A stretch of 64,000 bases of DNA from Luteolibacter ambystomatis (GCF_018137965.1 NZ_CP073100.1:3855754-3919753); one strand, 5' to 3'. Positions 53,103 to 62,957 are shown, counted from the stretch's first letter. The notes: generated by a model from the sequence alone, not told the origin. Numbers and translations are program-made.

Positions 53103-53136
53103 AAAAAGGCCGCCGTCCTCGTCCGGGACGGCGGCC
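53103..53136 (-). terminator. Rho-independent terminator of the autotransporter gene
   Basis: An 11-bp GC stem (GGCCGCCGTCC at 53108-53118 with GGACGGCGGCC at 53126-53136), a 7-base loop and, on the minus strand, a TTTTT run (53103-53107). It lies 26 bases downstream of the autotransporter stop and before the grpE start. Confidence 0.9.
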
Positions 53137-53161
53137 AAAGGATCCGTGGCCGGTGAAATGC

Positions 53162-56100
53162 TCAGAAGTTGTAGTTCAGTCCGACCGATCCGCCGTGGCT
53201 ATCCAGACCCTCGCTGTCCGTGGAAATTTCCCCGCGGTAGCCCACATCCAGCACCAGGTTCGGAGCCAGGCTGATGCCCGTGCCGGCCGTCAGGAGGATG
53301 GCGGAATTCAAATCCGGCCCGACCACCGAGAACGGCGCACCGTTCGGCAGGAACGCCACGGCACTGTTGCCACCATCCTCGAATTCATGCGCGTAGGCCA
53401 CGGAGGCATAGGGACGGAACGTGCCGCAGTTGCCCTTGATCCGGTAGCCGATCAACCCGCGCAGGGAATCCACGCTGTAGTCGCCGACTCCGATCGGGAA
53501 GCCACCGCCGGTGTTGAAGCCATCGACATCCACGTTCTGGTATTCAAGCCCCACGAACGGACCATGCCTGAAGGAACCGGCATCGAAGGTATAGCCGACG
53601 GTCCAGAGTGCCTGGATGCTGGTGGCATCCAGGCTGCCGCCGCCGACACCGGGGAGCACGCCTCCGAAGGCACGCGTGGCATCGATGCTGTGACTGCCAT
53701 AGCCGATCAAGGCATCCGAGTACCAGCCGGTGGACCTGCCGAGGGTGGCGTAGATCGCGCCACGCAGGCTGTCGATGTCGGAGCTGCCGCCGGTGTAGTC
53801 GAGATCGCTCTTCGATCCATTGAGCAGCACTCCGAGCACGAAGGATGGCGAGACCCGGTAATCGATGCCCACGGTGAACGACGCCACATTGCCGTCGAAG
53901 TCCGAGAGAGCGGTGGGGCCGCTGTAGTCCTGCCAGTCATACGACAGCGAACCCCATACATTGAACGGACCGCCCGAGGAAACGGACGCAGGTGCGGAGG
54001 GAGCGAGAGCGCCCTTCGCGCTGACCTGGGTGCGATAAAGACCGCTTCCCTCATCGCTGTCCCGGAGCCCGGAAAGGCGGTCCGAGATCTGGCGGTGCAG
54101 GCTGTAGTCGGTATTGATCACCGAGCTGGTGAGCGCCAGATAGGTGGCGGGATCGAGCGCGGCCAAGGTCGCTTGCACCGTGGCCAGGTTCGAATAGTCG
54201 AGCGAGGCGATGAAGTCCTGCACCAGCGGGTTCGGAGAATTCACCGAGGCGTCCAGCGCCGCACCGAGCGAAGCTTGGTTCGCGGTAATGCCCGGGAGCC
54301 CCGCGAAGTTGTGCTGCACGGTGAGCACGATGTTCGTCCCGCCGTCCGCAAGTGCGGCGGTGGTGAAGAAGTTCGTGAGCACGGTGGTGGTGGAGTTCAC
54401 GCCGCTCTCGGTGGCGAGGAACGGGCCATTGTCCACGATGTTGCCATTGAACTGGACACCGAGCGCCCCCATCGTGCCGAAGTTGGCGATGCCGGTGGCG
54501 CTGTCCACCACCGTATAGGTGCCGTTTCCGATCGCCTGGTTGATGTTGGTGGCGGAGATGCGGATGTTCGCGCCATTCACGTTGTAGGTGTTCGCGCCGC
54601 CGGTCTGGACGATGAGGTCGCTGTTCACGCCGTTGTTGATGGCGGTCTGCGGCGCCACGTCCCAGCGGATGAAGGTCCCGGCACTGTGGGTGACATTGCC
54701 GGTGAGATTGAGCTGGCCGATGGCATTGGTCGGCACGGCATCCAGCGTGATCGGGACGCTGCCCGCGCTGAAGCCGCCGCCGGTGAGGGCGATGTTCGCA
54801 TCCCAGGTGCCGGTGCCACCGAGAGCGGAGCCGCCGGCATTGATCGTGGCCTGGGACACGGTGTTGCCATCGACAGCACCATTGATATAGAGACCGCCGC
54901 CGGTGATGCTGACCGTGTTGACGTTGGCCCCGCCGTTGAGGAAGGCCACACCAGCGTTCGACTTGTTGATGGTCTCGGTGAAGGAGACCAGTCCGGTGAC
55001 CCGGATCGTCGCGCCGCCGATCGCCGTCTGGCCGTTGATCAGGTTCAGCGTGTCGTTGCCGAGGCCCATGTTGATCGCACCGGTGACAAGCGAGCTGGAG
55101 GCCCCGGAGGTCAGGTTGATGATGTCGGCGCCACCGCGGGTGACGATGTTACCGGTGACCGTTGAACCGGAGTTCAGGTTCAGCGTGTCGATGCCGGAGA
55201 TCGCGCCGTCAATGGCGGTGCCGCCGGTGCCGGTAACCACGCCGCTGTTGGTGAGGACGAAGGTGCCCGCCCCCGCGAAGGCCTCGATGCCGACGTTGCC
55301 CAGGATCGTGCCGGTGTTCGTCACCGTGGAGCCATCGCTGACACGCACGCCCGCGCCCGAAGTGCCGCCGACAAAACCGGCGTTGATGACGGTGGCGTTG
55401 TCATCGAGCCAGATCCCGTTGACGGCACCGGAGATGAGGTTGCCGGGGAGGCCGACGTTCTGGACCACACTGTTGTCCAAGCCGTGGACACCATCGTTGA
55501 CAAAGCCGTGGACGACACCGCCATTGATGATGAAGAGATTGTCCCCGCCGGTGATACCGGTGCCGCCGGTGCCATTGATCACCCCGTAGTTGTCCACGTA
55601 GAGGTTGAAACCGCCGCTGGCACCATTGACGCTGCCGTTGATGGCACCGCCGCTCGCGTTGGTGATGAATCCGGAGGCACCGACCTTGATACCATCACCG
55701 CCGTTGCCGACGACGGTGGCGAGATTCTGGTTGGTGATGGTGAAGTTGTCCCCGGCGAGGATACCGTTCACCGCGCCGCTGATGCCCCCGCCGAAGACGG
55801 GATTGGACATCACGAAGTTCGTGTTGTTGTAGACGAACGCGCCGTTGCCAAGTTTCAAGCCGTTGCCCACGCCGCTGCCGGTGATGGCGCCGTTGTTGGT
55901 GATGCTGGCCCCATTCGCGGCATTGATGCCGTCACCATTGAGGCCGGTGAAGGTGCCGCCCACTTCATTGACGACGACCAACCCGTCCTGGACCAGCGCG
56001 CCATTCGTCTGGCCGCGGATGATACCGCCGGTGTGGTTGGTGATGCCCACGCCATTGCCGCCCTGCACACCATCCGCGCCCACCGCGGTGAGGCCCTCGA

Positions 56101-56590
56101 TCAGACCGGAATTCACCACGGTGCCGCCGGGCAGCATGAAGTACACGCCGTCATCGTAGCCGATGATCTTGGCTCCGGAGTAGTTCGTGATGAGGCTGCC
56201 GCCCTTCGCGTGGATGCCCTCCGCGCCGGTGGAGCTGAACGTGCCGTAGTTGTTCACGATCACCACGTTGGCGTTGGAGTCGATCCCGTGCAGGCCACTG
56301 ACGCTGCCGGAGTTGTTGATCGTGTAGTTGTCGGACGTCACCTCGATGCCGTCCATGATCCCCGGATCCCCGATGAGGATCGCGCCGGCCTGGATGGTCA
56401 CCGTGTAGGGAGCGGTGGTGCCACCGCTGGCATTGATGGAGTCCGCGGCTGGAAGGCCGCCGTTGTAGTTGGAAGGAACGAAGACATTGCCCGGGGTATC
56501 GGGATTGATCGCCGCCGCGTGCAACATGGCAGGGAAGACAATCAGCGAGGGTAAAGCACTTGTCGCAAAACGAAGGAACTTCGGTTTCAT
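53162..56590 (-). CDS. Autotransporter (type Va) with beta-helical passenger
   Basis: 1142 residues. A signal peptide (about 1-25) is followed by a passenger of Asn/Gly/Thr/Val-rich repeats of the type 'NxGxVxGxxGxGI' (for example IDSNANVVIVNNYGTFSSTGAEGIHAKGGSL), predicted as a right-handed beta-helix. The last roughly 280 residues are an outer-membrane beta-barrel (FNVWGSLSYDWQDYSG, VGYTFDAGSFRHGPFVGLEYQNV, terminal GSVGLNYNF ending in Phe). The function is probably surface adhesion. The start is the ATG at 56590, after an AT-rich upstream region. Confidence 0.88.
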   Translation of the reverse strand: MKPKFLRFATSALPSLIVFPAMLHAAAINPDTPGNVFVPSNYNGGLPAADSINASGGTTAPYTVTIQAGAILIGDPGIMDGIEVTSDNYTINNSGSVSGLHGIDSNANVVIVNNYGTFSSTGAEGIHAKGGSLITNYSGAKIIGYDDGVYFMLPGGTVVNSGLIEGLTAVGADGVQGGNGVGITNHTGGIIRGQTNGALVQDGLVVVNEVGGTFTGLNGDGINAANGASITNNGAITGSGVGNGLKLGNGAFVYNNTNFVMSNPVFGGGISGAVNGILAGDNFTITNQNLATVVGNGGDGIKVGASGFITNASGGAINGSVNGASGGFNLYVDNYGVINGTGGTGITGGDNLFIINGGVVHGFVNDGVHGLDNSVVQNVGLPGNLISGAVNGIWLDDNATVINAGFVGGTSGAGVRVSDGSTVTNTGTILGNVGIEAFAGAGTFVLTNSGVVTGTGGTAIDGAISGIDTLNLNSGSTVTGNIVTRGGADIINLTSGASSSLVTGAINMGLGNDTLNLINGQTAIGGATIRVTGLVSFTETINKSNAGVAFLNGGANVNTVSITGGGLYINGAVDGNTVSQATINAGGSALGGTGTWDANIALTGGGFSAGSVPITLDAVPTNAIGQLNLTGNVTHSAGTFIRWDVAPQTAINNGVNSDLIVQTGGANTYNVNGANIRISATNINQAIGNGTYTVVDSATGIANFGTMGALGVQFNGNIVDNGPFLATESGVNSTTTVLTNFFTTAALADGGTNIVLTVQHNFAGLPGITANQASLGAALDASVNSPNPLVQDFIASLDYSNLATVQATLAALDPATYLALTSSVINTDYSLHRQISDRLSGLRDSDEGSGLYRTQVSAKGALAPSAPASVSSGGPFNVWGSLSYDWQDYSGPTALSDFDGNVASFTVGIDYRVSPSFVLGVLLNGSKSDLDYTGGSSDIDSLRGAIYATLGRSTGWYSDALIGYGSHSIDATRAFGGVLPGVGGGSLDATSIQALWTVGYTFDAGSFRHGPFVGLEYQNVDVDGFNTGGGFPIGVGDYSVDSLRGLIGYRIKGNCGTFRPYASVAYAHEFEDGGNSAVAFLPNGAPFSVVGPDLNSAILLTAGTGISLAPNLVLDVGYRGEISTDSEGLDSHGGSVGLNYNF

Positions 56591-56785
56591 ATTTTCTTCA
56601 GGGTAAGGGATAACCCGGCCGCCACAGGGCCACCGGGCCAAGCATGGGAAATGCCGCGACGCCGCTTGGAGAACCCGCCAAAACGCCATCACAGCATCGT
56701 TTACCTATCTCAACCCTAACAGAATCAGGCCTACAAAATGTAACTTTTGACTTATCCGCCTATAAAAAGGTGCAAATCGCACTCT
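56591..56785 (-). promoter_or_regulatory. Upstream region of the autotransporter gene
   Basis: 195 bases between recG and the autotransporter start. The section 56700-56780 is AT-rich and on the minus strand contains CCTTTTTATAGGCGG and TTACATTTTGTAGG, possible promoter elements, and GTTAGGGT near 56715 resembling a motif upstream of kup. No exact promoter can be assigned. Confidence 0.35.
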
Positions 56786-58798
56786 TCAGGCGATCAGGAC
56801 CGCCAGCTTGGCAAAGCCGCCCTCCAACCGTGGATCCACGTGGATGACATGCCCGGCCAGCGCCCTCGCCTCGCGGATGAGGGCCACATCGGACAGGAAA
56901 TCGATGAACTTCAGGTCCGCCATGCCGCTCTGGGCCGTTCCCAGCACATCGCCCGGCCCGCGCAAACGCAGGTCCGCTTCCGCGATCTCGAAGCCATCCG
57001 CCGTGCCCTCAAGCACCTTGAGCTTTTCGAGCGCCTCCGGGCTTTTCCCGTCCGTGAGCAACACGCAGTAGCCCTTGTGGCCGCCACGGCCGATGCGCCC
57101 GCGAAGCTGGTGAAGCTGGGCCAGGCCGAACCTCTCCGCATGGTGCAGGATCATCACGCTGGCATTCGGCACATCCACACCGACCTCGATCACCGTGGTG
57201 GCGATGAGTGCGGCCAGTTCACCGTCACGAAAACGCCGCATCACGCTTTCCTTGTCTTCCGGCGGCAGCTTGCCATGCAACAGGCCGATCTCCCGGCCCG
57301 GCAGGCGCTTCCGCCATTTCTCAAAGGCTTCGGTGGCCGACTCCGCCTTGAGGGTGTCACTCTCCTCCACCAGCGGATAAACCAGATAGGCCTGCCGTCC
57401 TTCATCAAGCTGGCTTTTGACGAACCCGGTCACGTCCGTCTGCTTCGGGTTCACGCGCAGGGCGGTGACGATCCGACCGCGTCCGGCGGGTTTTTCATCG
57501 AGCAGGGAAATATCCAGATCGCCGTAGATGGTCAGCGTGAGCGTCCGCGGAATCGGCGTGGCGGTCATCACCAGCACATCGGGAATGGAACCCTGATCCA
57601 CCAGCCGGCCACGCTGGGCAACGCCGAACTTGTGCTGCTCATCGATCACCACCAATCCGAGATCCTTGAAGGCCACCTTGTCATACAGCAGCGCGTGGGT
57701 GCCGATCACGATCTGCGGCTCGCCTTCGATCGCGAGGTGGGTGGACTCTTCCTTGGCTGCGGTCAGCAGGGTGATGCGCACGCCCAACGGTTCCAGCCAG
57801 CGGCGGAAGGTGAGGAAGTGCTGCTCCGCGAGGATCTGGGTGGGTGCCATCAGCGCGGCCTGCGCACCGGAGTCCACCGCCAGCAGCATCGCCGCCATGG
57901 CGACGAAGGTCTTACCCGCCCCCACATCGCCCTGCAGCAAACGGTTCATCGCCCGCGGTGAACGCAAGTCCGAGACGATCTCCTTGATCGAGCGCTTCTG
58001 CGCGCCGGTGAGATCAAAGGGCAGGCTTTCATAAAAGCGCTTCAGCAGTGTGGTGCGTGTGCCTTGCACGCGGCCTGAATGCTCATCATGCCGCGCGCGA
58101 CGCCATAGCACGTTGAGCTGAAGCGTGAAAAATTCCTCCAGGGCAAAGCGCCTCCGCACCACCGAAGCCTGCTCCGCTGAATCGGGGAAATGCACCAGCC
58201 GGAACGCCTCCGCCCTCGGCATGGAAGGATCGACGTCATACACCCACGCCAGCGAGGCCGGATCGACCTGATGCAGCATGAGATGGACGATCTCGCGCAA
58301 GCGCCGCTGCGGAATGCCGGAGACATTCTTATAAATGGGAACGATGCGCTCCAGGTGGATCGAGGGGCCGTCATCCTCGCGGAGAATTTCGAACTCCGGA
58401 TGGTCGATCACCAGCCGGCCGTTGGAATCCTTCACCTTGCCATAGACGATCACCTCATGGCCGCTGGCGACCATCTTGTGGATGAACGGCATGTTGAACC
58501 AACGGCACGTCACCTTGCCGGAGCCGAATACTCCGCCACTGCCGTCCATCACCACCGCTTCATAGAAACGCCTCCCACCAAAGCCACGGAGGGACGCATC
58601 CACCACGGTGCCGCGCAGACACACCGGCACACCGGAAGCCTGCACCGGGAACGCATCGAAGCGCCGCCGGTCTTCATGACGCCGTGGCAGCCAGTCCAGG
58701 ATATCCGCCGGAGTCCGCAACCCCGCCGCCGCCAAGGCCGCGACCTCCTTGGCCGGAAGCACCGGCAGGGAGGAGAGGTCGGCATCGGCGGAGATCAT
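56786..58798 (-). CDS. recG: ATP-dependent DNA helicase RecG
   Basis: 670 residues, branch-migrating superfamily 2 helicase that remodels stalled forks and Holliday junctions. The N-terminal wedge/OB domain (about 60-160) is followed by Walker A GDVGAGKT, the DEQH box VVIDEQHKFG, TATPIPRTL, and ATTVIEVGVDVPNASVM with QLRGRIGRGG. The length is slightly shorter than the usual roughly 690. It is the first of several co-directional minus-strand genes. Confidence 0.95.
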   Translation of the reverse strand: MISADADLSSLPVLPAKEVAALAAAGLRTPADILDWLPRRHEDRRRFDAFPVQASGVPVCLRGTVVDASLRGFGGRRFYEAVVMDGSGGVFGSGKVTCRWFNMPFIHKMVASGHEVIVYGKVKDSNGRLVIDHPEFEILREDDGPSIHLERIVPIYKNVSGIPQRRLREIVHLMLHQVDPASLAWVYDVDPSMPRAEAFRLVHFPDSAEQASVVRRRFALEEFFTLQLNVLWRRARHDEHSGRVQGTRTTLLKRFYESLPFDLTGAQKRSIKEIVSDLRSPRAMNRLLQGDVGAGKTFVAMAAMLLAVDSGAQAALMAPTQILAEQHFLTFRRWLEPLGVRITLLTAAKEESTHLAIEGEPQIVIGTHALLYDKVAFKDLGLVVIDEQHKFGVAQRGRLVDQGSIPDVLVMTATPIPRTLTLTIYGDLDISLLDEKPAGRGRIVTALRVNPKQTDVTGFVKSQLDEGRQAYLVYPLVEESDTLKAESATEAFEKWRKRLPGREIGLLHGKLPPEDKESVMRRFRDGELAALIATTVIEVGVDVPNASVMILHHAERFGLAQLHQLRGRIGRGGHKGYCVLLTDGKSPEALEKLKVLEGTADGFEIAEADLRLRGPGDVLGTAQSGMADLKFIDFLSDVALIREARALAGHVIHVDPRLEGGFAKLAVLIA

Positions 58799-58812
58799 GG
58801 AGAAGAGCTGGC

Positions 58813-59139
58813 TTATTCTCCGAGCAGCGACAACTGCCGGAGGTAATCGAAACTATAAAGACCGGTGGCATGCCCGTCCCCCCAACCGAACTGAAGCGCG
58901 TAGCCGCCGATAGGATCGATCTTCACCAGATCGAACGCACGCGGACCGAGCTCCACCACCGGCTTCACCACCCGACCGAGCGCATCGGGCTCACCTTGGC
59001 AGGACGCGCATGGACATGCACGGCGCAACATCGGCAGCGGCAGATACAGCTCCTCTCCATCCGCAAACGCGATGGCGAGTTCGTTTCCGATGACGGTGGC
59101 TTGGGCAAAGGCGGAGGCCATGCACGGAGCATGAATCAT
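58813..59139 (-). CDS. DUF971 protein (GBBH-like N-terminal domain)
   Basis: 108 residues. DUF971 resembles the N-terminal domain of gamma-butyrobetaine hydroxylase. It includes LPMLRRACPCASCQGE, with a C-x-C-x2-C cluster that may bind a metal, and a 'VKIDPIGGYALQFGWGDGHATGLYSFDYLRQL' end. The ATG at 59139 overlaps the stop of the upstream gene in ATGA (59136-59139), which supports this start and coupling. Similar small proteins lie near Mrp/NBP35-type iron-sulfur factors in other bacteria; none is present here. Confidence 0.82.
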   Translation of the reverse strand: MIHAPCMASAFAQATVIGNELAIAFADGEELYLPLPMLRRACPCASCQGEPDALGRVVKPVVELGPRAFDLVKIDPIGGYALQFGWGDGHATGLYSFDYLRQLSLLGE

Positions 59140-59834
59140 CCCAGCTCGCCGTCCACCCGATAGGCACGCCGGCCGAAAATCGCGGAGCCAACCCGCACGA
59201 GCGTCGCGCCCTCCTCGATGGCTTCCTCATAGTCCCCACTCATGCCCATGCTGAGATCCGGCAGCACCACACCGGAGGAACCGGCGAGCCGATCACGCAT
59301 TACGCGCAGGGCGGAGAACCACGGACGCGCGTTGCCATCATCGGGTGGAATGGTCATCAAGCCACGGATCTCCACGTGCTTCAAAGCGAGCAGGGCTTCC
59401 ATCTCCCGCTCCAATACAACGGGTTCGAAGCCACCCTTGGAAAGCTCCCCCGCCGCATTCACCTGGAGAAAAACCTGCGGCCTCAATCCAAGCTCCGCCG
59501 CGACCTGATCGGTGTAGGCGGCGAGCCGGAGCGAATCGATCGCATGGATCGCTTCGAACAGCGGCAAAATCTTCCGCACCTTGTTCCGCTGCACGCCACC
59601 GATGAAATGCCAGCGCAAGCCGGACGGGGAAGCCGCGATCTTCGGCTCCGCTTCCTGCAAGCGGCTCTCGCCGAACAAGGATTGCCCGGCGGCAGCGGCA
59701 TCCGCCACGGACTCCGCCGGAAACGTCTTCGACACCGCGATCAGCGCCACCGATGACCGCTCCCGGCCCGCCCGCCGGCATGCCGCCGCGATGCGGGCCT
59801 CCACCGCCGCAAGATGCTCCGCCACCTCCGACAT
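59136..59834 (-). CDS. PLP homeostasis protein (YggS/PROSC family)
   Basis: 232 residues, a TIM-barrel pyridoxal-phosphate-binding protein that controls vitamin B6 and amino-acid balance. The PLP lysine K36 is in LIAVSKTFPAE; other marks are LFGESRLQEAEPKI, WHFIGGVQRNKVRKIL, RGLMTIPP and the phosphate-binding LSMGMSGDYEEAIEEGATLVRVGSAIFG. The ATG at 59834 is used; a GTG one codon earlier is also in frame. The gene overlaps the DUF971 gene by 4 bases. Confidence 0.93.
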   Translation of the reverse strand: MSEVAEHLAAVEARIAAACRRAGRERSSVALIAVSKTFPAESVADAAAAGQSLFGESRLQEAEPKIAASPSGLRWHFIGGVQRNKVRKILPLFEAIHAIDSLRLAAYTDQVAAELGLRPQVFLQVNAAGELSKGGFEPVVLEREMEALLALKHVEIRGLMTIPPDDGNARPWFSALRVMRDRLAGSSGVVLPDLSMGMSGDYEEAIEEGATLVRVGSAIFGRRAYRVDGELG

Positions 59835-59844
59835 CACACGATTC

Positions 59845-62097
59845 TCAGCGGACGTCCGCCGTGGGCTTGATCATGCCAGCCATGCGGGCGTTTTCGGTGA
59901 TATCGACCAGATCCTTGAGAACCATGAGGCCTTCCCGCTTCACCGGATCCATGCCGCTGGGCCAACGGGGCGTGTCATCCAGATCCTCGGTCTTGTCCTT
60001 GGCCTTGCGCATGAAGCCCTCGTCCTCCACGGATGGATCGTAGGCGTGGATGTCCGCGCCCTTTTCGATGTCCTCCAGCGAGAGCTTGTAGAACTTGAAG
60101 CGCGCGGAGTCCTCGTCCTGCTGCTTCTTGAAACGCTCCCTGCGCTCGATGTTGCGGGTCTTCTGGGTGCTGTCCGCCTCATCCAGCTCTTTCTTGCGGG
60201 TGGCGATGTTCAGCGAAACCTTGTTCTCGGCCTGGCGGGTCTTGGCCTTGGTGACATCCTCGGTCACATAGGCGAAGTCCTTGCTGGCGGTGACACGGGT
60301 CTTGCTCAATTCCTGCAAGCGAGGGAGGAACAGATTGGCCTTCGGCATCTGGTTGAAATCACCGGCCGGGCGGATGCGATCGTGCGGCAACGCATGATCG
60401 AGGAATTTCTCCCCGATCTCCACGGCGTCCGCAAGACTCGGCAGCACCACGTCCGAGGCGACCCCCTCAAGCTGGGTCGAGGAACCGGACGGGCGGTAGA
60501 ACTTCTGGATGGTGACTTTGAGGAATCCGGCACGATCGCGGGCCGCGAAGAACGGCAGCATCTTGCCGATGTCCATCGGCTGCTGGACAGTGCCCTTTCC
60601 GAAGGTGGAGGAATCGCCGACGATGACAGCGCGGTTGTAGTCCTGGAGCGCACCGGCGAGAATCTCGCTGGCGGAAGCGCTGCTCTTGTCGATGAGCACG
60701 ACCATCGGGCCGTCATAGAGCGGCTTGCGGTTGTCCGCGTCCTTCACCTGGACTTGGCCGAGGGTGTTCTTCACCTGCACCACGGGTCCGCGGTTGATGA
60801 AGAAGCCGGTCATGCGACGCACTTCATCGAGCGAGCCGCCGCCGTCGTTGCGGAGGTCGATGATGAGGCCGTCGATCTTTTCTTCATTGAGGCGCCCAAG
60901 GATGCGCTCCACGTCCACCGAACAGCGGGTGGTACCTTCATCGAAATCCGCGTAGAACGAAGGCAGCGTGATCCAGCCGAGGCGGCGGGGAGTTCCTCCG
61001 GGCTGCTTCATCTCGATGATCTCGGCGCTCGCCTGCTCGTCCTTCAGCTCCACCTTGCCACGGGTGATGGTAACGATCTTGGCCTCGCCGCGGGCACCAC
61101 CGGCCGGTTCGACCTTGAGGCGGACCGTGGTGTTCTCCTTGCCTCGGATCAGATCGACCACCTTGTCGATCTTCATGAACATGATGTCCGTCATCACGCC
61201 GGAGTTGATGGAATCGACGGCGACGATGCGGTCGTTGAGCTTGATGTTGCCTTCGCGATCCGCCGGCCCATTGACGACGATGCCGGTGATCTTGGTGGCG
61301 CCGTCCTCCTCGGCCTGGAGCAAGGCCCCGATGCCGACGAGCTCGTTCTTCATGCCGTCCTTGAACCGGTTCATCTCCCGGAAGCTCATGTAATCGGTAT
61401 GCGGATCATAGGACCGCGCCACCGCGCTGAGGAAGTAGTTCGCGATCTCCTCGTCATCCACGTCATCCTTGATGCTGTGGAGGAAGCGGTCGTAGCGGAG
61501 CCTGATCTTCTCCTTCGGCTCGCGGTCGCCCTTGGTCGGGTCCGGCTTGCCCTGGTCGGCCGCCATTTTCACGAGCATGTCGCGGCGCAGGGTCTCGGCG
61601 AGGACGGCCTCGCGGATCTGCTGGCGCCAGATCGACTTCGCCTCCACTTCGGTCTTCGGCCAAGGCGCATCCTTGCGGGAGCGCATGATCGTCTCATCCT
61701 TGCTGAAATCGAAATCCGGACCGGAAAGCATCTCCTTCGCATCCGCCACGCGGGCTTCCACCCGGGCCTGAAAGGTGTGGTAGATGTCCTGGGCCGGCTT
61801 CATGCTCTCGTTCTGCAACAGCATGGAGTGCAGCTTGTCCCCGTAGTCCGCCTTGAAGCGGTCCACGTCCTGCTGCGTGAAATAGACACGGCCGTAGTCG
61901 AGATCCCGGAGATAATCCTCAAGGAACTGCTCGCTGAGCTTCGCATTGAACGGCAACCGGGAATAGTGGCTGTTCTGGAGCAGGATGGCCATCTGGCGGC
62001 CAACCTCGTTGAAATCAGCCTTTTGGGCACACGCGGTGCTCGACACTGCGGCGGCCATAACGGCCATAACCGACCTGCGGATGCGGATGATACTCAT
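59845..62097 (-). CDS. Tail-specific/C-terminal processing protease (Prc-like, S41)
   Basis: 750 residues. A signal peptide (about 1-25) is followed by an N-terminal helical domain, a PDZ domain (about 260-350; ELVGIGALLQAEEDGATKITGIVVNGPADREGNIKLNDRIVAVD) and the S41 catalytic domain with GLIIDLRNDGGGSLDEV, DKSSASASEILAGALQD and the lysine in DSSTFGKGTVQQP. It cleaves misfolded or C-terminally marked periplasmic proteins, as Prc does. The ATG at 62097 is chosen because the signal peptide starts there. Confidence 0.9.
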   Translation of the reverse strand: MSIIRIRRSVMAVMAAAVSSTACAQKADFNEVGRQMAILLQNSHYSRLPFNAKLSEQFLEDYLRDLDYGRVYFTQQDVDRFKADYGDKLHSMLLQNESMKPAQDIYHTFQARVEARVADAKEMLSGPDFDFSKDETIMRSRKDAPWPKTEVEAKSIWRQQIREAVLAETLRRDMLVKMAADQGKPDPTKGDREPKEKIRLRYDRFLHSIKDDVDDEEIANYFLSAVARSYDPHTDYMSFREMNRFKDGMKNELVGIGALLQAEEDGATKITGIVVNGPADREGNIKLNDRIVAVDSINSGVMTDIMFMKIDKVVDLIRGKENTTVRLKVEPAGGARGEAKIVTITRGKVELKDEQASAEIIEMKQPGGTPRRLGWITLPSFYADFDEGTTRCSVDVERILGRLNEEKIDGLIIDLRNDGGGSLDEVRRMTGFFINRGPVVQVKNTLGQVQVKDADNRKPLYDGPMVVLIDKSSASASEILAGALQDYNRAVIVGDSSTFGKGTVQQPMDIGKMLPFFAARDRAGFLKVTIQKFYRPSGSSTQLEGVASDVVLPSLADAVEIGEKFLDHALPHDRIRPAGDFNQMPKANLFLPRLQELSKTRVTASKDFAYVTEDVTKAKTRQAENKVSLNIATRKKELDEADSTQKTRNIERRERFKKQQDEDSARFKFYKLSLEDIEKGADIHAYDPSVEDEGFMRKAKDKTEDLDDTPRWPSGMDPVKREGLMVLKDLVDITENARMAGMIKPTADVR

Positions 62098-62186
62098 GGG
62101 TGACAGCACGACGTGCGGTATTTGCGGAGTCGCGTCACCTTGCCACAAGGGGGCAAGATGTCGATTTTTTAAAAGAGTGGAATCCC

Positions 62187-62906
62187 CTATTTCCGGGCCT
62201 TCCGCTTCTCCAGCCAATCCTGGAAATAAGCCTCCTCGGCCTCGCGCTGGAGCCGTCCGGCATCCGGCATGTCCCCGAATGGAAGCAGCCGCTCCACCTC
62301 CGGCGGGCGGCGGTCCAGCGTGACCTCCACATCCGCCACCGCATTGCCACGGAGCACCTTCAAGGTGATCTTCGAGCCTGGTTTGCGCGCGCGAATCCAC
62401 TTCTGCAAATCCTGCACCGCATCCGCATCCCGCCAAATCCGGTCCCCAGCCCCGACGATGAGGCCTCCAACCGGCAGGCCCGCTTTCGCCGCAGGTCCAC
62501 CCGGCACCACAAAGGTGATGCGGACCCCGAACCGGTTCCCGGCATCCCCGGGCACGACCGCCGCCACCGCCTGCATCATGATGCCGATGTAGCCTTCCCC
62601 CTCCCTCCGGTAAGTGTCCATGACCATCTCACGCAACGCGCCAAGGCAGCGCCGCCGGATTTCCGGGTCCGTCTCGGTCGTGGCATGGCGGTAGAGCCAT
62701 TCCATCCCTTCCTTCGGCCTTCTCCGCCCCCACGCAAGGAGGGCATCCTGACCGCCCTGACGCTCCTTGAAGTCCTCAGCCGCCAGGCGTTTGAGGACAT
62801 CCGCGGGAGGCCCCGCCTCGGGCGGTACGGCCCACCCCACCATGGGTCCGGCTCCCACCATCAGCAGGAGCCACAACCAGCTTCGGTGGCAGGACACGAT
62901 GCGCAT
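62187..62906 (-). CDS. Secreted PDZ-domain protein
   Basis: 239 residues. A signal peptide is likely (about 1-26). A helical region (about 35-95; LKRLAAEDFKERQGGQDALLAW) may be armadillo/HEAT-like. A PDZ domain follows (about 105-205; GYIGIMMQAVAAV, RITFVVPGGPAAKAGLPVGGLIVGAGDRIWRD, TLKVLRGNAVADVEVTL). There is no protease domain. It lies upstream of the Prc-like protease on the same strand, with an 89-base gap. Confidence 0.78.
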   Translation of the reverse strand: MRIVSCHRSWLWLLLMVGAGPMVGWAVPPEAGPPADVLKRLAAEDFKERQGGQDALLAWGRRRPKEGMEWLYRHATTETDPEIRRRCLGALREMVMDTYRREGEGYIGIMMQAVAAVVPGDAGNRFGVRITFVVPGGPAAKAGLPVGGLIVGAGDRIWRDADAVQDLQKWIRARKPGSKITLKVLRGNAVADVEVTLDRRPPEVERLLPFGDMPDAGRLQREAEEAYFQDWLEKRKARK

Positions 62907-62917
62907 GGCCGTACATG

Positions 62918-62948
62918 AAAAAGCACCGATCCCGTGGGACCGGTGCCT
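62918..62948 (-). terminator. Rho-independent terminator of the polysaccharide export gene
   Basis: On the minus strand GGCACCG-GT-CCC pairs with GGG-AT-CGGTGC (stem interrupted by a 2-base mismatch, 2-base loop) and is followed by TTTTT (62918-62922). It lies just after the stop of the Wza-like gene. Confidence 0.8.
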
Positions 62949-62957
62949 TCGAGAAGC

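Noticed and set aside
54700-56500. Repeated short motifs resembling a CRISPR array or tandem DNA repeats
   Set aside because: The repeats are degenerate, not of constant spacing, and encode the NxG-type beta-helix of the autotransporter passenger.
53153-56554. Two long plus-strand open frames across the autotransporter
   Set aside because: They mirror the repetitive passenger sequence and show no signal peptide or domain.
59581-62103. Open frame of about 840 codons antisense to the YggS-type and Prc-like genes
   Set aside because: Composition of an antisense shadow; sense genes carry recognisable motifs.
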